Source of the DNA: CAYVQA01 sp045119035
GTDB lineage: Bacteria > Bacillota_I > Bacilli_A > ML615J-28 > CAG-313
DNA: 60,556 nt
NCBI GenBank assembly: GCA_045119035.1
Contig: JBGVCU010000066.1
Span: 1-60,556 of the forward strand
Direction: 5' to 3'
Notes under the pieces: generated by a model
What the model saw: only the letters and a program-made list of their open reading frames with translations
Database searches by the model: none
What the model was told of the DNA's origin: nothing
Translations under genes and position numbers: made by a program
Shown here: in pieces, positions 17,067-25,817 of the stretch
Numbering within the stretch: position 1 is the stretch's first letter
How the letters are laid out: each line of letters begins with the position of its first letter

Positions 17067-18175
17067 TTTTTATAAAACAAAATATAGGAATTATATATGG
17101 TGGAAAAAGCTATGAACATGAAGTTTCTATAATAACTGCTTTGATGGTATTTAATAATATTGATAAAGAAAAATATAATGTAGAATTATTTTATATAACT
17201 AAAGAAAATAAAATAATTATAGCATCAAACCTACATGATATTGATATTTATAAATTAAATAAATTCAAGAACATGGAGGAAATTTTCTTTTATCAAGAAA
17301 ATAATAAAACATATTATAAATCAATAAATAAACCTAAAAAGAAAGGTTTACTAATTGAATGTATGGTTGTATGTTGTCATGGTTTACATGTCGAAGATGG
17401 TATTATTAGTAGCCTATTATCATTTAATAATCTAGCTTATACATGTTCAGATAATAAAGCATCAGCAATTGTTCAAGATAAACATTATACAAAATTATTT
17501 TTAAATCACTATAATATAAATACATTAGACTATAAAGTAATAAATGGATACAATTTAAAAAATATTAACAATATAAAAGCACAACTTACTTATCCTGTAA
17601 TCATTAAGCCTGCTCAGCTTGGTTCAAGTGTAGGCATAAATATCGCACGAGATGTTGAATCTTTTGAAAATGGGCTTAAAATGAGCCTAAATTTCGAAAA
17701 TAAACTAATTATTGAACCATTACTTGAAAACTTCAAAGAATTCAATTGTGCTATCTATAAGTATCAAAATGAGTTTATAATATCATCAGTTGAAGAAATA
17801 AATAATATCAATCCAATTTATACATATGAAGATAAATATCAAAATAAAGATATTAAAAAAACATTACCAGCTTTAATATCTAAAGAAGAAACAGAAGAAA
17901 TTAAAGAACTAACAAAATACATATATCAAATATTTGATCTAAAAGGAGTAGTAAGAATTGATTATATAAAACATAATAACAAATTATACGTAAATGAAAT
18001 AAATAATATACCTGGTTCACTAAGTTATTATTTATTCAAATATAATAATATCAGTTTTACTAAATTAATTGATCAATTAATAAAACAAGCAATAATTGAA
18101 AAAAATAAAGAAATATTTAAAGAAGAAAATCACTTTAATATCTTAAATAAAAAAACAATTACAAAGTTTAAATAA
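17063..18175 (+). CDS. ddl: D-alanine--D-alanine ligase
   Basis: ATP-grasp enzyme joining two D-Ala. Motifs: GIIYGGKSYEHEVSI at the N-terminus, CHGLHVEDGIISSLL, then PVIIKPAQLGSSVGIN (ATP-grasp Lys and Ser), VVRIDYI and the metal-site NEINNIPGSLS. Length (367-370 aa) fits the family. Start: the GTG at 17063 overlaps the murF-like stop but also lies inside the ribosome-site sequence AAAGGTGAT. An ATA at 17072, 8 bases after AGG, would give MKQNIGIIYGGKS, which matches the usual Ddl N-terminus better. This is the second gene in the neighbourhood suggesting AUA initiation. Confidence 0.95.
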   Translation: MIFIKQNIGIIYGGKSYEHEVSIITALMVFNNIDKEKYNVELFYITKENKIIIASNLHDIDIYKLNKFKNMEEIFFYQENNKTYYKSINKPKKKGLLIECMVVCCHGLHVEDGIISSLLSFNNLAYTCSDNKASAIVQDKHYTKLFLNHYNINTLDYKVINGYNLKNINNIKAQLTYPVIIKPAQLGSSVGINIARDVESFENGLKMSLNFENKLIIEPLLENFKEFNCAIYKYQNEFIISSVEEINNINPIYTYEDKYQNKDIKKTLPALISKEETEEIKELTKYIYQIFDLKGVVRIDYIKHNNKLYVNEINNIPGSLSYYLFKYNNISFTKLIDQLIKQAIIEKNKEIFKEENHFNILNKKTITKFK

Positions 18176-18180
18176 CTAAT

Positions 18181-18205
18181 GTAGGTAGCAATACCTACTT
18201 TTTTT
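18181..18205 (+). terminator. Terminator of the hydrolase-murF-ddl operon
   Basis: GTAGGTA / TACCTAC stem with GCAA loop and T7. Confidence 0.9.
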
Positions 18206-18240
18206 ATAAAACAAAATTCATATTAAGGGGGGTATGAACA

Positions 18241-18446
18241 TCAATTAATAGTGAACATTTTAATATTTCTTGCGATTTATGGTTAGCTAAATATTTTATA
18301 TCTTATCTCAATTTCAGAAGTAATATATGTTTAATTAATATAAATCACAAATGAATAAAAGTGATATTTTAGCGTAAGACTGTACTTTTGGAGATGTTTT
18401 ATGTATAATATAATATATTGGTGGGAAATATGGAGGAATACTTAAA
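18241..18446 (+). repeat. Direct repeat, copy 1 (tilS promoter and first codons)
   Basis: Matches 19367-19600 in two blocks. One is 38 bp at 18241-18278 (two mismatches). The other is 130 bp at 18317-18446 against 19470-19600 (about ten differences). The middle differs because copy 2 carries a terminator hairpin. The second block includes the tilS promoter, ribosome region and start of tilS down to ATACTTAAA, where homology ends abruptly. Confidence 0.9.
18381..18409 (+). promoter_or_regulatory. Duplicated tilS promoter, now upstream of a lipoprotein gene
   Basis: TGTACT (18381-18386), 17-bp spacer and TATAAT (18404-18409), homologous to the promoter at 19535-19563. It is the only recognisable promoter for the gene at 18598. 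Confidence 0.65.
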
Positions 18447-18587
18447 GGTTATAACACCAACCCAACTGTTCAAAAATTTATTGTTAATTCTGAGGAATTT
18501 GTTCCAATTGCTTTTTTGAATAATATAGAAGAAAAACAAAAAATAAGAAAACATATAAGAGTATACGTTCCAGTTATTCAAAATTAA
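18430..18587 (+). pseudogene. Truncated tilS start joined to the C-terminal remnant of an unknown gene
   Basis: The first tilS codons (ATG at 18432) run only to the repeat edge at 18446. Beyond that, a different frame is open to TAA at 18585-18587 and reads like a genuine protein end (PTVQKFIVNSEEF, then KHIRVYVPVIQN). This frame has no ATG. It is best read as a junction fragment left by the event that created the flanking repeats. Confidence 0.6.
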
Positions 18588-18597
18588 GGAGGGTAAA

Positions 18598-19341
18598 ATG
18601 AAAAAATTAGTTTTATTAATAACAATACTTCTTTCGGCGATTTTAATATCAAGTTGTATTGAGAAAGATTTAGGTCCACTTTTATCTCATGATGAAAATG
18701 GATTACTTATAGTTGATAATAATAAATACAAAAAAATCGAAATGTACTCAACAATTTCTTCATATGATACAATTTTTCGGCTTAAAGAGGATGATGAAAT
18801 AAATGTTGGATATTATTGGGGGGCAATGGGGAAAAAGAGAAAAACTAAAATAGGTGTGTATTATAATGCTTTAGATTTAGAAAAAAATTTTTTATGGGAT
18901 TATGACTTTAATAATTATGTTAAGATTGGTTTTGAAATCCCTGAAATTGATGATTTAGTTATTACAAGAATTGAAGTTAATCCAGTTCAATTTAATAGAA
19001 GTATTTGGAATAATTATTCATCAACTGATCCTAAAAAACAACTCTTTTATCAATATGAAGAAATATCTTTTGATGCAAAAGAGAATAGGACATTAAGTAA
19101 AATGATAACATTTGGTATAAGTTCTAAATCTGAAAAATTTTATAACCATATTTTTGAAATTTGCTTTGATTTTTATGATTATCCATACCTTGAATGTATT
19201 TCCTTTAATTTAGTGGTACATACAGATTCTATATATATTCAAGATACTTGGAATAATTTAGATTATGAAATTGATGAAAAATATAAGGATTATTTTATTG
19301 ATTTAGTTAATAGATATAGTTTTGATAATTATATTAATTAA
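18598..19341 (+). CDS. Putative lipoprotein, unknown function
   Basis: 247 aa. The N-terminus MKKLVLLITILLSAILISSC carries a lipobox with Cys20, so the mature protein is membrane-anchored outside the cell. The rest is rich in aromatic residues (Tyr, Phe, Trp) and acidic and looks beta-rich. No family was recognised. AAGGAGGG 5 bases before the ATG is a strong ribosome site. The gene stands between two copies of the tilS 5' region and seems to use the duplicated tilS promoter, marking it as acquired cargo. Confidence 0.8.
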   Translation: MKKLVLLITILLSAILISSCIEKDLGPLLSHDENGLLIVDNNKYKKIEMYSTISSYDTIFRLKEDDEINVGYYWGAMGKKRKTKIGVYYNALDLEKNFLWDYDFNNYVKIGFEIPEIDDLVITRIEVNPVQFNRSIWNNYSSTDPKKQLFYQYEEISFDAKENRTLSKMITFGISSKSEKFYNHIFEICFDFYDYPYLECISFNLVVHTDSIYIQDTWNNLDYEIDEKYKDYFIDLVNRYSFDNYIN

Positions 19342-19420
19342 CATATAGATCTTTATGTTTTGACAATCAATTAATAGCGAGCATTTTAATATTTCTTGCG
19401 ATTTCAGAAATAATAATAAG

Positions 19421-19448
19421 AAAGACTGAAAATTATTTCAGTCTTTTT
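19421..19448 (+). terminator. Terminator between the lipoprotein gene and tilS
   Basis: AAAGACTGAAA / TTTCAGTCTTT stem, loop ATTA, ending in T5. It lies in the centre of repeat copy 2 and is absent from copy 1. Confidence 0.88.
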
Positions 19449-19534
19449 AAATTACTAAAAATAATATAAGAAGTTATATATGTTTAATTAATATAAATCA
19501 CAAATGAACAAAACGTGATATTTTAGCGTAAGAC

Positions 19535-19563
19535 TTTACTTTTTGAGGTGTTTTATGTATAAT
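19535..19563 (+). promoter_or_regulatory. Promoter of the tilS-ftsH operon
   Basis: TTTACT (19535-19540), 17-bp spacer and TATAAT (19558-19563). The predicted start of transcription is at about 19570. Confidence 0.7.
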
Positions 19564-19583
19564 ATAATATAATGGTGGGAAAT

Positions 19584-20879
19584 ATGGAGAAATACTTAAA
19601 CGAACTAAAAAACAATTTTATTCCATTATTAGATAAAAAAGTATTAATAGCAGTATCAACAGGAGTCGATTCAATGGTTTTATTAAATCTAGCTATTAAA
19701 TATTTAGATAAAAATAATATTGGAATTGTACACGTAAATCACAAAAAAAGAATTGAATCAGATACAGAAGAAGAATATTTAAGAAGTTATTGTTTAAAAC
19801 ACAATCTAGCTTTTTATGTACATCATTTAGTGCAAAATAATGATGAAAACTTCCAAAGTTATGCAAGAAGCGTAAGATATGATTTCTTTTGTGACATTAG
19901 TATTAAATATAATTATGAATACCTTTTAACTGCGCATCATGCAGAAGATAATTTAGAAACAATTGTCATGAGATTTTTAAAATCATCTTCTCTAAAAGGT
20001 TATGCAGGGATGGAAAAAGAAACTACTTACAAAAATTTAAAAGTATATCGCCCACTACTTGAAATTAGTAAAGATTTTATTTTAAGTTATGCAAAAAAAC
20101 ATAAAATTAAGTATTTTAATGATGCAACAAATGATCTTTATGATTATCAAAGAAATAGAATTAGACATCGAGTAATTCCATTTTTGAAAGAAGAAAATCC
20201 AAATTTAATAAATGCTATAAATAATTATCATAAAACATTAATCAATGCAAATAATATTATAGAAAATCAAATTCAATTATTTGAAAATAAACATATAAAA
20301 TTAATTAATAGCAACGGAATAATGATTTATAACATTGATTATTTTGAATTTAATGATTTAACAAATTATTTAAAAGAACAAATCTTATTTAAATTAACAA
20401 AACAATACTCTCTTTCTAAAAAGACTGTAGAAGAATTACTTATCCAAATTAGTAATAAAAATAAGTATATTAATTCAATTTATGAAGATTTAACAATCAT
20501 AAAAGAATATAATAACTTACAAATAATTATTGGTAAGCTTATCAATTATGATTTTGAAGTTGAAATAAATGAGGTAGGTACTTATTTGTTACCAAATAAT
20601 TTGGAACTTAAGATCGAAAAAATTATTAGTCAAAACGATATAAATAATAATAAAGTATGTTATAATATCGATACATTATTTGTTTCTAATCTTCCTGTTA
20701 CAATTAGAACAAAAAAACAAGGAGACAAAATTAAAACAAAAAGCGGAACAAGTAAAGTAAGTGATATATTAACAAACAATAAAGTCTCTTACTTAGAAAG
20801 AAATCATACTTTAATTGTTTTATATAACAATGAAGTTATTAATGTATTAATCTATCAAAATGATGAGGAGGATATTTAA
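19584..20879 (+). CDS. tilS: tRNA(Ile)-lysidine synthetase
   Basis: Modifies C34 of the CAU-anticodon tRNA-Ile to lysidine using lysine and ATP. The PP-loop is AVSTGVDSM near residue 25 (usual SGGxDSM with Thr for the first Gly). It continues with HVNHKKRIESDTEEEYL, TAHHAEDNLETIVMRF and the RNRIRHRVIPFL block. A C-terminal domain follows (RTKKQGDKIKTKSGTSKVSDILT). The start at 19584 follows GGTGGGA. An in-frame ATG at 19572 lies almost on the transcription start and lacks a site. The gene order tilS-ftsH resembles that of Bacillus. The stop overlaps the ftsH ATG by one base. Confidence 0.95.
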   Translation: MEKYLNELKNNFIPLLDKKVLIAVSTGVDSMVLLNLAIKYLDKNNIGIVHVNHKKRIESDTEEEYLRSYCLKHNLAFYVHHLVQNNDENFQSYARSVRYDFFCDISIKYNYEYLLTAHHAEDNLETIVMRFLKSSSLKGYAGMEKETTYKNLKVYRPLLEISKDFILSYAKKHKIKYFNDATNDLYDYQRNRIRHRVIPFLKEENPNLINAINNYHKTLINANNIIENQIQLFENKHIKLINSNGIMIYNIDYFEFNDLTNYLKEQILFKLTKQYSLSKKTVEELLIQISNKNKYINSIYEDLTIIKEYNNLQIIIGKLINYDFEVEINEVGTYLLPNNLELKIEKIISQNDINNNKVCYNIDTLFVSNLPVTIRTKKQGDKIKTKSGTSKVSDILTNNKVSYLERNHTLIVLYNNEVINVLIYQNDEEDI

Positions 20880-22909
20880 TGACACAAACTAAAAAACCTA
20901 AGAAGTTTGGTTTTGGCGATTTATTTATTATTCTACTACTAGTTATTGTTGTAGTTGGAATTTTTATTGGAGTTCGCCGTGGATCAAACACAACTGAAGA
21001 ATTAAGTTATCTTCAAATTAAAGAAAAATTCCAATATATTGAAACTATCGATGGTCAAGGAATTAAAGGTGAAGGGAATACAGAACTTGTTTATGTTGCT
21101 GGTAAATTCACTGAAGAATATAATTCTGCTAAAACATATTATTCTACAATGACTTGGGGACAATATGAAACATTAATTGATGAAATTGAAATGAGAAATG
21201 CTGCACCAGGTGCAACACATATTATTGAAGTTAAACCTTTAGAAACTGTTTCAAATGTAAGTTTCTGGAGTATTGCAGGATTACTTTTACCTGTTTTAAT
21301 TTTAGTAGTAGGACTTGTTTTCTTATTTAAATCAGCAAATAGTAATTCAAATAAACAAGCATTTGATTTTGGTAAATCTAAAGCACGTCTTGCCCGTAAA
21401 TCTGGTGTTACATTTAAAGATGTTGCTGGACTTGAAGAAGAAAAAGAAGAAATGGTTGAACTTGTTGACTTCTTAAAGAATCCTAAAAAATATGTTGAAA
21501 TGGGTGCAAGAATTCCAAAAGGTGTTTTACTTGTTGGTGCACCAGGTACAGGTAAAACTTTACTTGCAAGAGCTGTTGCAGGTGAAGCAAACGTTCCATT
21601 CTACACTATTTCAGGATCTGACTTTGTTGAAATGTTCGTAGGTGTTGGTGCTAGCCGTGTTCGTGATATGTTTAAAACAGCAAAACAAAGTGCACCATGT
21701 ATCGTGTTTATCGATGAAATTGATGCTGTAGGGCGTCAAAGAGGAGCAGGTCTTGGTGGTGGACATGATGAAAGAGAACAAACACTTAACCAATTACTTG
21801 TTGAAATGGATGGATTCAGTGGAAATTCTGGAATTATCGTAATGGCTGCAACAAATAGAGCTGACGTACTTGACCCAGCACTTCTTCGTCCTGGGCGTTT
21901 CGATAGACAAATTACTATTAACAACCCAGACTTACTTGCCCGTGAAGAAATCTTAAAAGTACACTGCCGTAATAAACGTTTATCAAAACGTATTAACTTA
22001 GCAGATGTTGCTCGTCGTACTCCTGGATTTAGTGGAGCAGACCTTGAAAACTTACTTAATGAAGCAGCACTTCTTGCAGCTAGAGAAAACTGTAAAGAAA
22101 TTAAAATCTATCATGTTGATGAAGCAATTGATAGAGTTATGATGGGACCAGCTAAAAAATCTAAAAAATATAATGAACGTGAAAAAGCATTAGTTGCTTA
22201 TCATGAAGCAGGTCATGCTGTGATTGGAATTAAATTAAAACATGCATCAGTTGTTCAAAAAGTTACAATCGTACCTCGTGGACAAGCTGGTGGATATAAC
22301 TTAATGACTCCAACAGAAGAAACATTCTTAGAAACAAAAAATACACTTACTGCTCAAATCACTGGTCTTCTTGCTGGACGTATTGCTGAAACATTAGTAT
22401 TTAATGAGATGTCAACTGGAGCTCATAATGACTTCCAAAGAGCAACTGCAATTGCAAGAGCCATGGTAACTGAATATGGTATGAGTGATTTAGGACCAAT
22501 TCAATATGAAAGACCAACTGGATCAGTATTCTTAGGACGTGATTATATGTCTGATAAGAATTTCTCTGACCAAGTTGCATTAGAAATTGATGAAGCTGTA
22601 AGAAAAATTATCAATGAATGTTATAAATTAGGTGAAGATACTTTAAAAGAAAATCGTTCTTTACTTGATTTAATTGCTAAACACTTAGTTGAAATTGAAA
22701 CATTAACTAAAGAAGATATCGATGAATTAGTTAATGCTGGACGTCTTGACTGGTGGGAAAGAAAAAAAGCTAAAATGGAAGCTGCAAGAATTGAAGCAGA
22801 AAATGCTTTAAAAGAAGCAGAAGAATTAGTAAAAGCTGAACAAGCTGAAAAAGTAGAAACTGTTGAAGAAGTAAAAGAAGAACAACCTACAGAACAAACT
22901 AACGAATAA
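20879..22909 (+). CDS. ftsH: ATP-dependent zinc metalloprotease FtsH
   Basis: 676 aa, full length. Transmembrane helices lie at about 14-31 and 129-150, flanking the small extracytoplasmic domain. The AAA module has Walker A GAPGTGKT (220-227), Walker B CIVFIDEIDAVG, and the second region of homology ATNRADVLDPALLRPGRFDR (split here for length). The zinc site HEAGH is at 442-446. The C-terminal tail is a Glu/Lys/Ala-rich coiled coil. It degrades misfolded membrane and regulatory proteins. GAGGAGG upstream is a strong ribosome site. Codon choice suggests high expression. Confidence 0.98.
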   Translation: MTQTKKPKKFGFGDLFIILLLVIVVVGIFIGVRRGSNTTEELSYLQIKEKFQYIETIDGQGIKGEGNTELVYVAGKFTEEYNSAKTYYSTMTWGQYETLIDEIEMRNAAPGATHIIEVKPLETVSNVSFWSIAGLLLPVLILVVGLVFLFKSANSNSNKQAFDFGKSKARLARKSGVTFKDVAGLEEEKEEMVELVDFLKNPKKYVEMGARIPKGVLLVGAPGTGKTLLARAVAGEANVPFYTISGSDFVEMFVGVGASRVRDMFKTAKQSAPCIVFIDEIDAVGRQRGAGLGGGHDEREQTLNQLLVEMDGFSGNSGIIVMAATNRADVLDPALLRPGRFDRQITINNPDLLAREEILKVHCRNKRLSKRINLADVARRTPGFSGADLENLLNEAALLAARENCKEIKIYHVDEAIDRVMMGPAKKSKKYNEREKALVAYHEAGHAVIGIKLKHASVVQKVTIVPRGQAGGYNLMTPTEETFLETKNTLTAQITGLLAGRIAETLVFNEMSTGAHNDFQRATAIARAMVTEYGMSDLGPIQYERPTGSVFLGRDYMSDKNFSDQVALEIDEAVRKIINECYKLGEDTLKENRSLLDLIAKHLVEIETLTKEDIDELVNAGRLDWWERKKAKMEAARIEAENALKEAEELVKAEQAEKVETVEEVKEEQPTEQTNE

Positions 22910-23166
22910 TGCGTCTAGATAAATATTTAAAAATATCTCGTCTTATTAAACGTAGAACTATGGCCAAAGAAGCTAGTAATAATGAAAGAATATTAGTTAA
23001 CGGTCAAGTAGCAAAACCATCTAAGGAAATTAAAATCAACGATTTAATTACAATTAGTTTTGGTAAAAAAGAATTAACTGTTAAAGTTACTTCAATTATT
23101 GATTCAACAAAAAAAAGTGATGCAAGTTTAATGTATGAACTTGTATCTGAAGTTTCAAAAGAGTAA
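22909..23166 (+). CDS. rqcP: S4-domain RNA-binding protein RqcP (YabO)
   Basis: 85 aa, a single S4 domain: MRLDKYLKISRLIKRRTMAK, ASNNERILVNGQVAKPS, then KINDLITISFGKKE. RqcP (formerly YabO) works with RqcH on stalled 50S subunits, adding Ala tails during ribosome quality control. The start overlaps the ftsH stop by one base. In Bacillus the neighbours of yabO are yabP and yabQ; here those genes lie 20 kb away. Confidence 0.93.
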   Translation: MRLDKYLKISRLIKRRTMAKEASNNERILVNGQVAKPSKEIKINDLITISFGKKELTVKVTSIIDSTKKSDASLMYELVSEVSKE

Positions 23167-23171
23167 AAATT

Positions 23172-23198
23172 AGCACTTCTATATAGAAGTGCTTTTCT
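23172..23198 (+). terminator. Hairpin after rqcP
   Basis: AGCACTTCT / AGAAGTGCT stem with ATAT loop and a short T-run (TTTTCT). Termination may be partial, leaving maf co-transcribed. Confidence 0.65.
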
Positions 23199-23213
23199 AA
23201 AGAGGATATAAAT

Positions 23214-23774
23214 ATGAAAATAATCTTAGCATCAAACTCTCCAAGAAGAAAAGAATTATTAGAACTTGCTAATATCAAATTTGATATAATAACAAAAGAT
23301 ACAGATGAAGTATTAGATAACAAACTTCCCATTACAAAACAAATTGAACAAATAGCATACAAAAAAGCAAATGCCGTTGCAACAAATTATCCAGATAAAA
23401 TTGTAATTGGTGCAGATACAGTTGTAGTTGTAGATAATACAATTTTAGGTAAACCTAAAGATGAACAAGATGCAAAAAGAATGATAAAGTTATTAAGTGG
23501 GAAAACACATCAAGTTATTACTGCAGTTTCTATAATCTATAATAATAATCCATTTATGTTTCATGAAATTACAGATGTAACTTTCTATGAAATGACTGAT
23601 GAAGAAATTAATAACTATATAAAACTTTCTAGTATATATGATAAAGCAGGTGCTTATGCAATTCAAGGTGAAGCTGCATTATATATTAAAGCAATAAATG
23701 GTGATTACTATAATGTGATGGGTCTACCAATTGCAAGATTAGTAAAATACTTAAAAGAAAGATTTAGCATTTAA
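23214..23774 (+). CDS. maf: Maf-family nucleotide pyrophosphatase
   Basis: 186 aa. The start ILASNSPRRKELL is the Maf hallmark. It continues with VIGADTVVVVDN and ILGKPKDEQDAKRMIKLLSG, then GAYAIQGEAALYIKAINGDYYNVMGLP. Maf proteins hydrolyse dTTP/UTP or modified nucleotides and have been linked to septum formation. A GAGGATAT ribosome site precedes the ATG. Three bases separate it from the MFS gene. Confidence 0.95.
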   Translation: MKIILASNSPRRKELLELANIKFDIITKDTDEVLDNKLPITKQIEQIAYKKANAVATNYPDKIVIGADTVVVVDNTILGKPKDEQDAKRMIKLLSGKTHQVITAVSIIYNNNPFMFHEITDVTFYEMTDEEINNYIKLSSIYDKAGAYAIQGEAALYIKAINGDYYNVMGLPIARLVKYLKERFSI

Positions 23775-23777
23775 TAT

Positions 23778-24944
23778 ATGTTTTCATTACTTTTAGCTAT
23801 TATATATGTAGTATTCATTAGTTTAGGATTACCTGATTCACTTCTTGGATCTAGTTGGCCTATTATAAAAGAAGAATTTAATGTTCCACTATCTTATGCT
23901 GGAATAATTACAATGACAATATCTGCTTGTACTATTATATCTAGTTTATTTACAGATAGAATAATTAAAAAATTTGGTACAGGTTTAACTACTTTATTAA
24001 GTGTAATGCTTACAGCTTTCGGATTAATAGGATTTAGCCTTGCTCCGAAATTTTGGGTATTAATTATCCTTGCAATTCCTTATGGACTTGGCGCTGGTGC
24101 AGTTGATGCTGCTTTAAATAACTATGTAGCTCTTCATTATTCTTCAAAACATATGAGCTGGCTTCATGCATTTTGGGGAATAGGTGTTACAATTAGTCCA
24201 TATATAATGAGTTTTTGCTTATCAAGAAATTATGGATGGCAAAGCGGGTATCTAACTGTTGGTTTAATTCAATCTATTTTTGTATTATTTTTATTTATTA
24301 CACTACCTGTTTGGAAAAAACACAATATTGATATAAATGAAAAAGAAGATACAACAAATGTTTTATCAATAAATCAAGCCCTTAAATTAAAAGGAGCAAA
24401 AGCTATATTTCTATCATTTTTCTTATATTGTGCATTTGAAGCAACAGCAGGACTTTGGGCAACAAGTTATTTAGTTGAATATAAAGAAGTAGATCATACG
24501 CTTGCTGCAAAATTCTGTTCATTATTTTACTTAGGTCTTACAGTTGGAAGAATAATTAACGGATTTATTGCAAATAGATTAGGTGATAAGAAGATGATAA
24601 GAATTGGCTCTATCATTATGTTATTTGGAACACTTTTAATATTATTGCCTATAAAAATTAGTATATTTTCACTTATTGGACTTGTAATAATAGGCTTAGG
24701 ATGTGCACCTATTTATCCTTCTATTATACATTCAACACCAGATAACTTTGGAAAAGAAAATTCTCAATCTTTAGTAGGAATACAAATGGCATCAGCTTAT
24801 ATTGGCAGTACATTTATTCCACCAATATTTGGCTTTATTGCTCAACACATTAATATTTCATTATACCCAATATTTTTACTTATGCTAGTTACAATCTTAT
24901 TAATTGCAACTGAAAAAGCAAATAAGTTATTTAAAAATATATAG
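23778..24944 (+). CDS. Major facilitator superfamily transporter
   Basis: 388 aa with about 12 predicted helices and a central cytoplasmic loop (KKHNIDINEKEDTTNV). LGLPDSLLGSSWPIIKEEF at the N-terminus and GRIINGFIANRLGDKKMIRIG in the middle (MFS motif A in the second half) resemble sugar or fucose-type MFS permeases. Substrate not determined. It directly follows maf and probably shares its transcript. Confidence 0.88.
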   Translation: MFSLLLAIIYVVFISLGLPDSLLGSSWPIIKEEFNVPLSYAGIITMTISACTIISSLFTDRIIKKFGTGLTTLLSVMLTAFGLIGFSLAPKFWVLIILAIPYGLGAGAVDAALNNYVALHYSSKHMSWLHAFWGIGVTISPYIMSFCLSRNYGWQSGYLTVGLIQSIFVLFLFITLPVWKKHNIDINEKEDTTNVLSINQALKLKGAKAIFLSFFLYCAFEATAGLWATSYLVEYKEVDHTLAAKFCSLFYLGLTVGRIINGFIANRLGDKKMIRIGSIIMLFGTLLILLPIKISIFSLIGLVIIGLGCAPIYPSIIHSTPDNFGKENSQSLVGIQMASAYIGSTFIPPIFGFIAQHINISLYPIFLLMLVTILLIATEKANKLFKNI

Positions 24945-24968
24945 TATAAAATTTATTTATAAAAAATT

Positions 24969-24999
24969 AACCTCACTAATTAAATTAGTGAGGTTTTTA
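24969..24999. terminator. Bidirectional terminator between MFS and aquaporin genes
   Basis: Perfect 13-bp stem AACCTCACTAATT / AATTAGTGAGGTT with T5 after it on the plus strand and A-rich sequence before it. Confidence 0.93.
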
Positions 25000-25015
25000 T
25001 TATTTATTAATAAAA

Positions 25016-25675
25016 CTAATCATTTACTTCATCATCTTTTTTATGAAACCAATTAAAATTAATTGTTCCAATAACACTTCCAATAAATGGAGCAACTAAG
25101 AATATAACAATATGTTTATATTCATTACAAAATATTGAAGATACTAAAGCTTTAACAGGATTAACAATACTATAATTTAAAATGTTACTAAATAAAGCAA
25201 CAATAATTACTCCACCACAAATAATTAAACCACGAATATTTTTATTTCTGCTTTTACTATTTGCTCCAATAAATGTTATTGTAAATAGATATGATAATAT
25301 TACTTCAACAAAAATAGCAGCAATAACATCACCATTACAACATGCAAGTGTTGAATATGTATTAAAATAAGCGGTATTTGCTGGAATAATTATTCTAATT
25401 AAAAGTCCACCTAAAATTCCACCAGCTATTTGTCCGAATAAATATCCAAAAAATTCACCAATTGAAATTTTTTTATTTATTAAATAGCTAAATGAAATAA
25501 TTGGATTAAAATGACATCCTGAAATATTTCCTAAGGAATAGAATAAAATAAAATAAACTAGTCCAAATGAAATAGCAATAGACAGTGGATCAGATAAATA
25601 TACCATTGCACCTAAGCCTATAAACATAAGTAAAAATGTACCAATTCCTTCAGCTACATATTGTTTAATTTTCAT
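25016..25675 (-). CDS. Aquaporin/glycerol facilitator family channel with altered NPA boxes
   Basis: 219 aa with six hydrophobic helices and two half-helices. The first box is GCHFNPIISF (NPI at 57-59) and the second YSIVNPVKAL (NPV at 172-174), both normally NPA. The Arg after the second box, part of the selectivity filter, is Lys175. The protein is therefore a MIP-family channel with unusual selectivity; water, glycerol or another small solute is possible. It has its own promoter on the minus strand and an AAGGAGTGGT ribosome site. Confidence 0.9.
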   Translation of the reverse strand: MKIKQYVAEGIGTFLLMFIGLGAMVYLSDPLSIAISFGLVYFILFYSLGNISGCHFNPIISFSYLINKKISIGEFFGYLFGQIAGGILGGLLIRIIIPANTAYFNTYSTLACCNGDVIAAIFVEVILSYLFTITFIGANSKSRNKNIRGLIICGGVIIVALFSNILNYSIVNPVKALVSSIFCNEYKHIVIFLVAPFIGSVIGTINFNWFHKKDDEVND

Positions 25676-25697
25676 ATATTACCACTCCTTTTTTATA

Positions 25698-25726
25698 ATT
25701 ATACTCTAAATTGGAAAATTTGTAAA
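25698..25726 (-). promoter_or_regulatory. Aquaporin gene promoter
   Basis: On the minus strand, TTTACA (25726-25721), 17-bp spacer and TATAAT (25703-25698). Confidence 0.8.
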
Positions 25727-25756
25727 GAAATTGCTTTTTTAATAAAATCACCTGAA

Positions 25757-25785
25757 TTGACTAATTAATGAAAATAAGATAAAAT
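25757..25785 (+). promoter_or_regulatory. Promoter of the asnA operon
   Basis: TTGACT (25757-25762), 17-bp spacer and TAAAAT (25780-25785), diverging from the aquaporin promoter. Confidence 0.75.
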
Positions 25786-25817
25786 ATATATATAAATACA
25801 TCATGATGAGGTGCAAT

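Larger units (their letters stand above)
19367..19600 (+). repeat. Direct repeat, copy 2 (tilS promoter and first codons)
   Basis: Partner of 18241-18446. It includes the functional tilS promoter and the first codons of the intact gene. Confidence 0.9.

Noticed and set aside
17060..17070. UGA read as tryptophan (mollicute code)
   Set aside because: Trp is written TGG everywhere, and the MurF-like protein ends naturally at TGA just before ddl. Read-through would meet a TAA after two more codons.
18399..18581. 60-codon minus-strand frame next to the tilS duplication
   Set aside because: It runs antisense across the repeat and the promoter and has no ribosome site.
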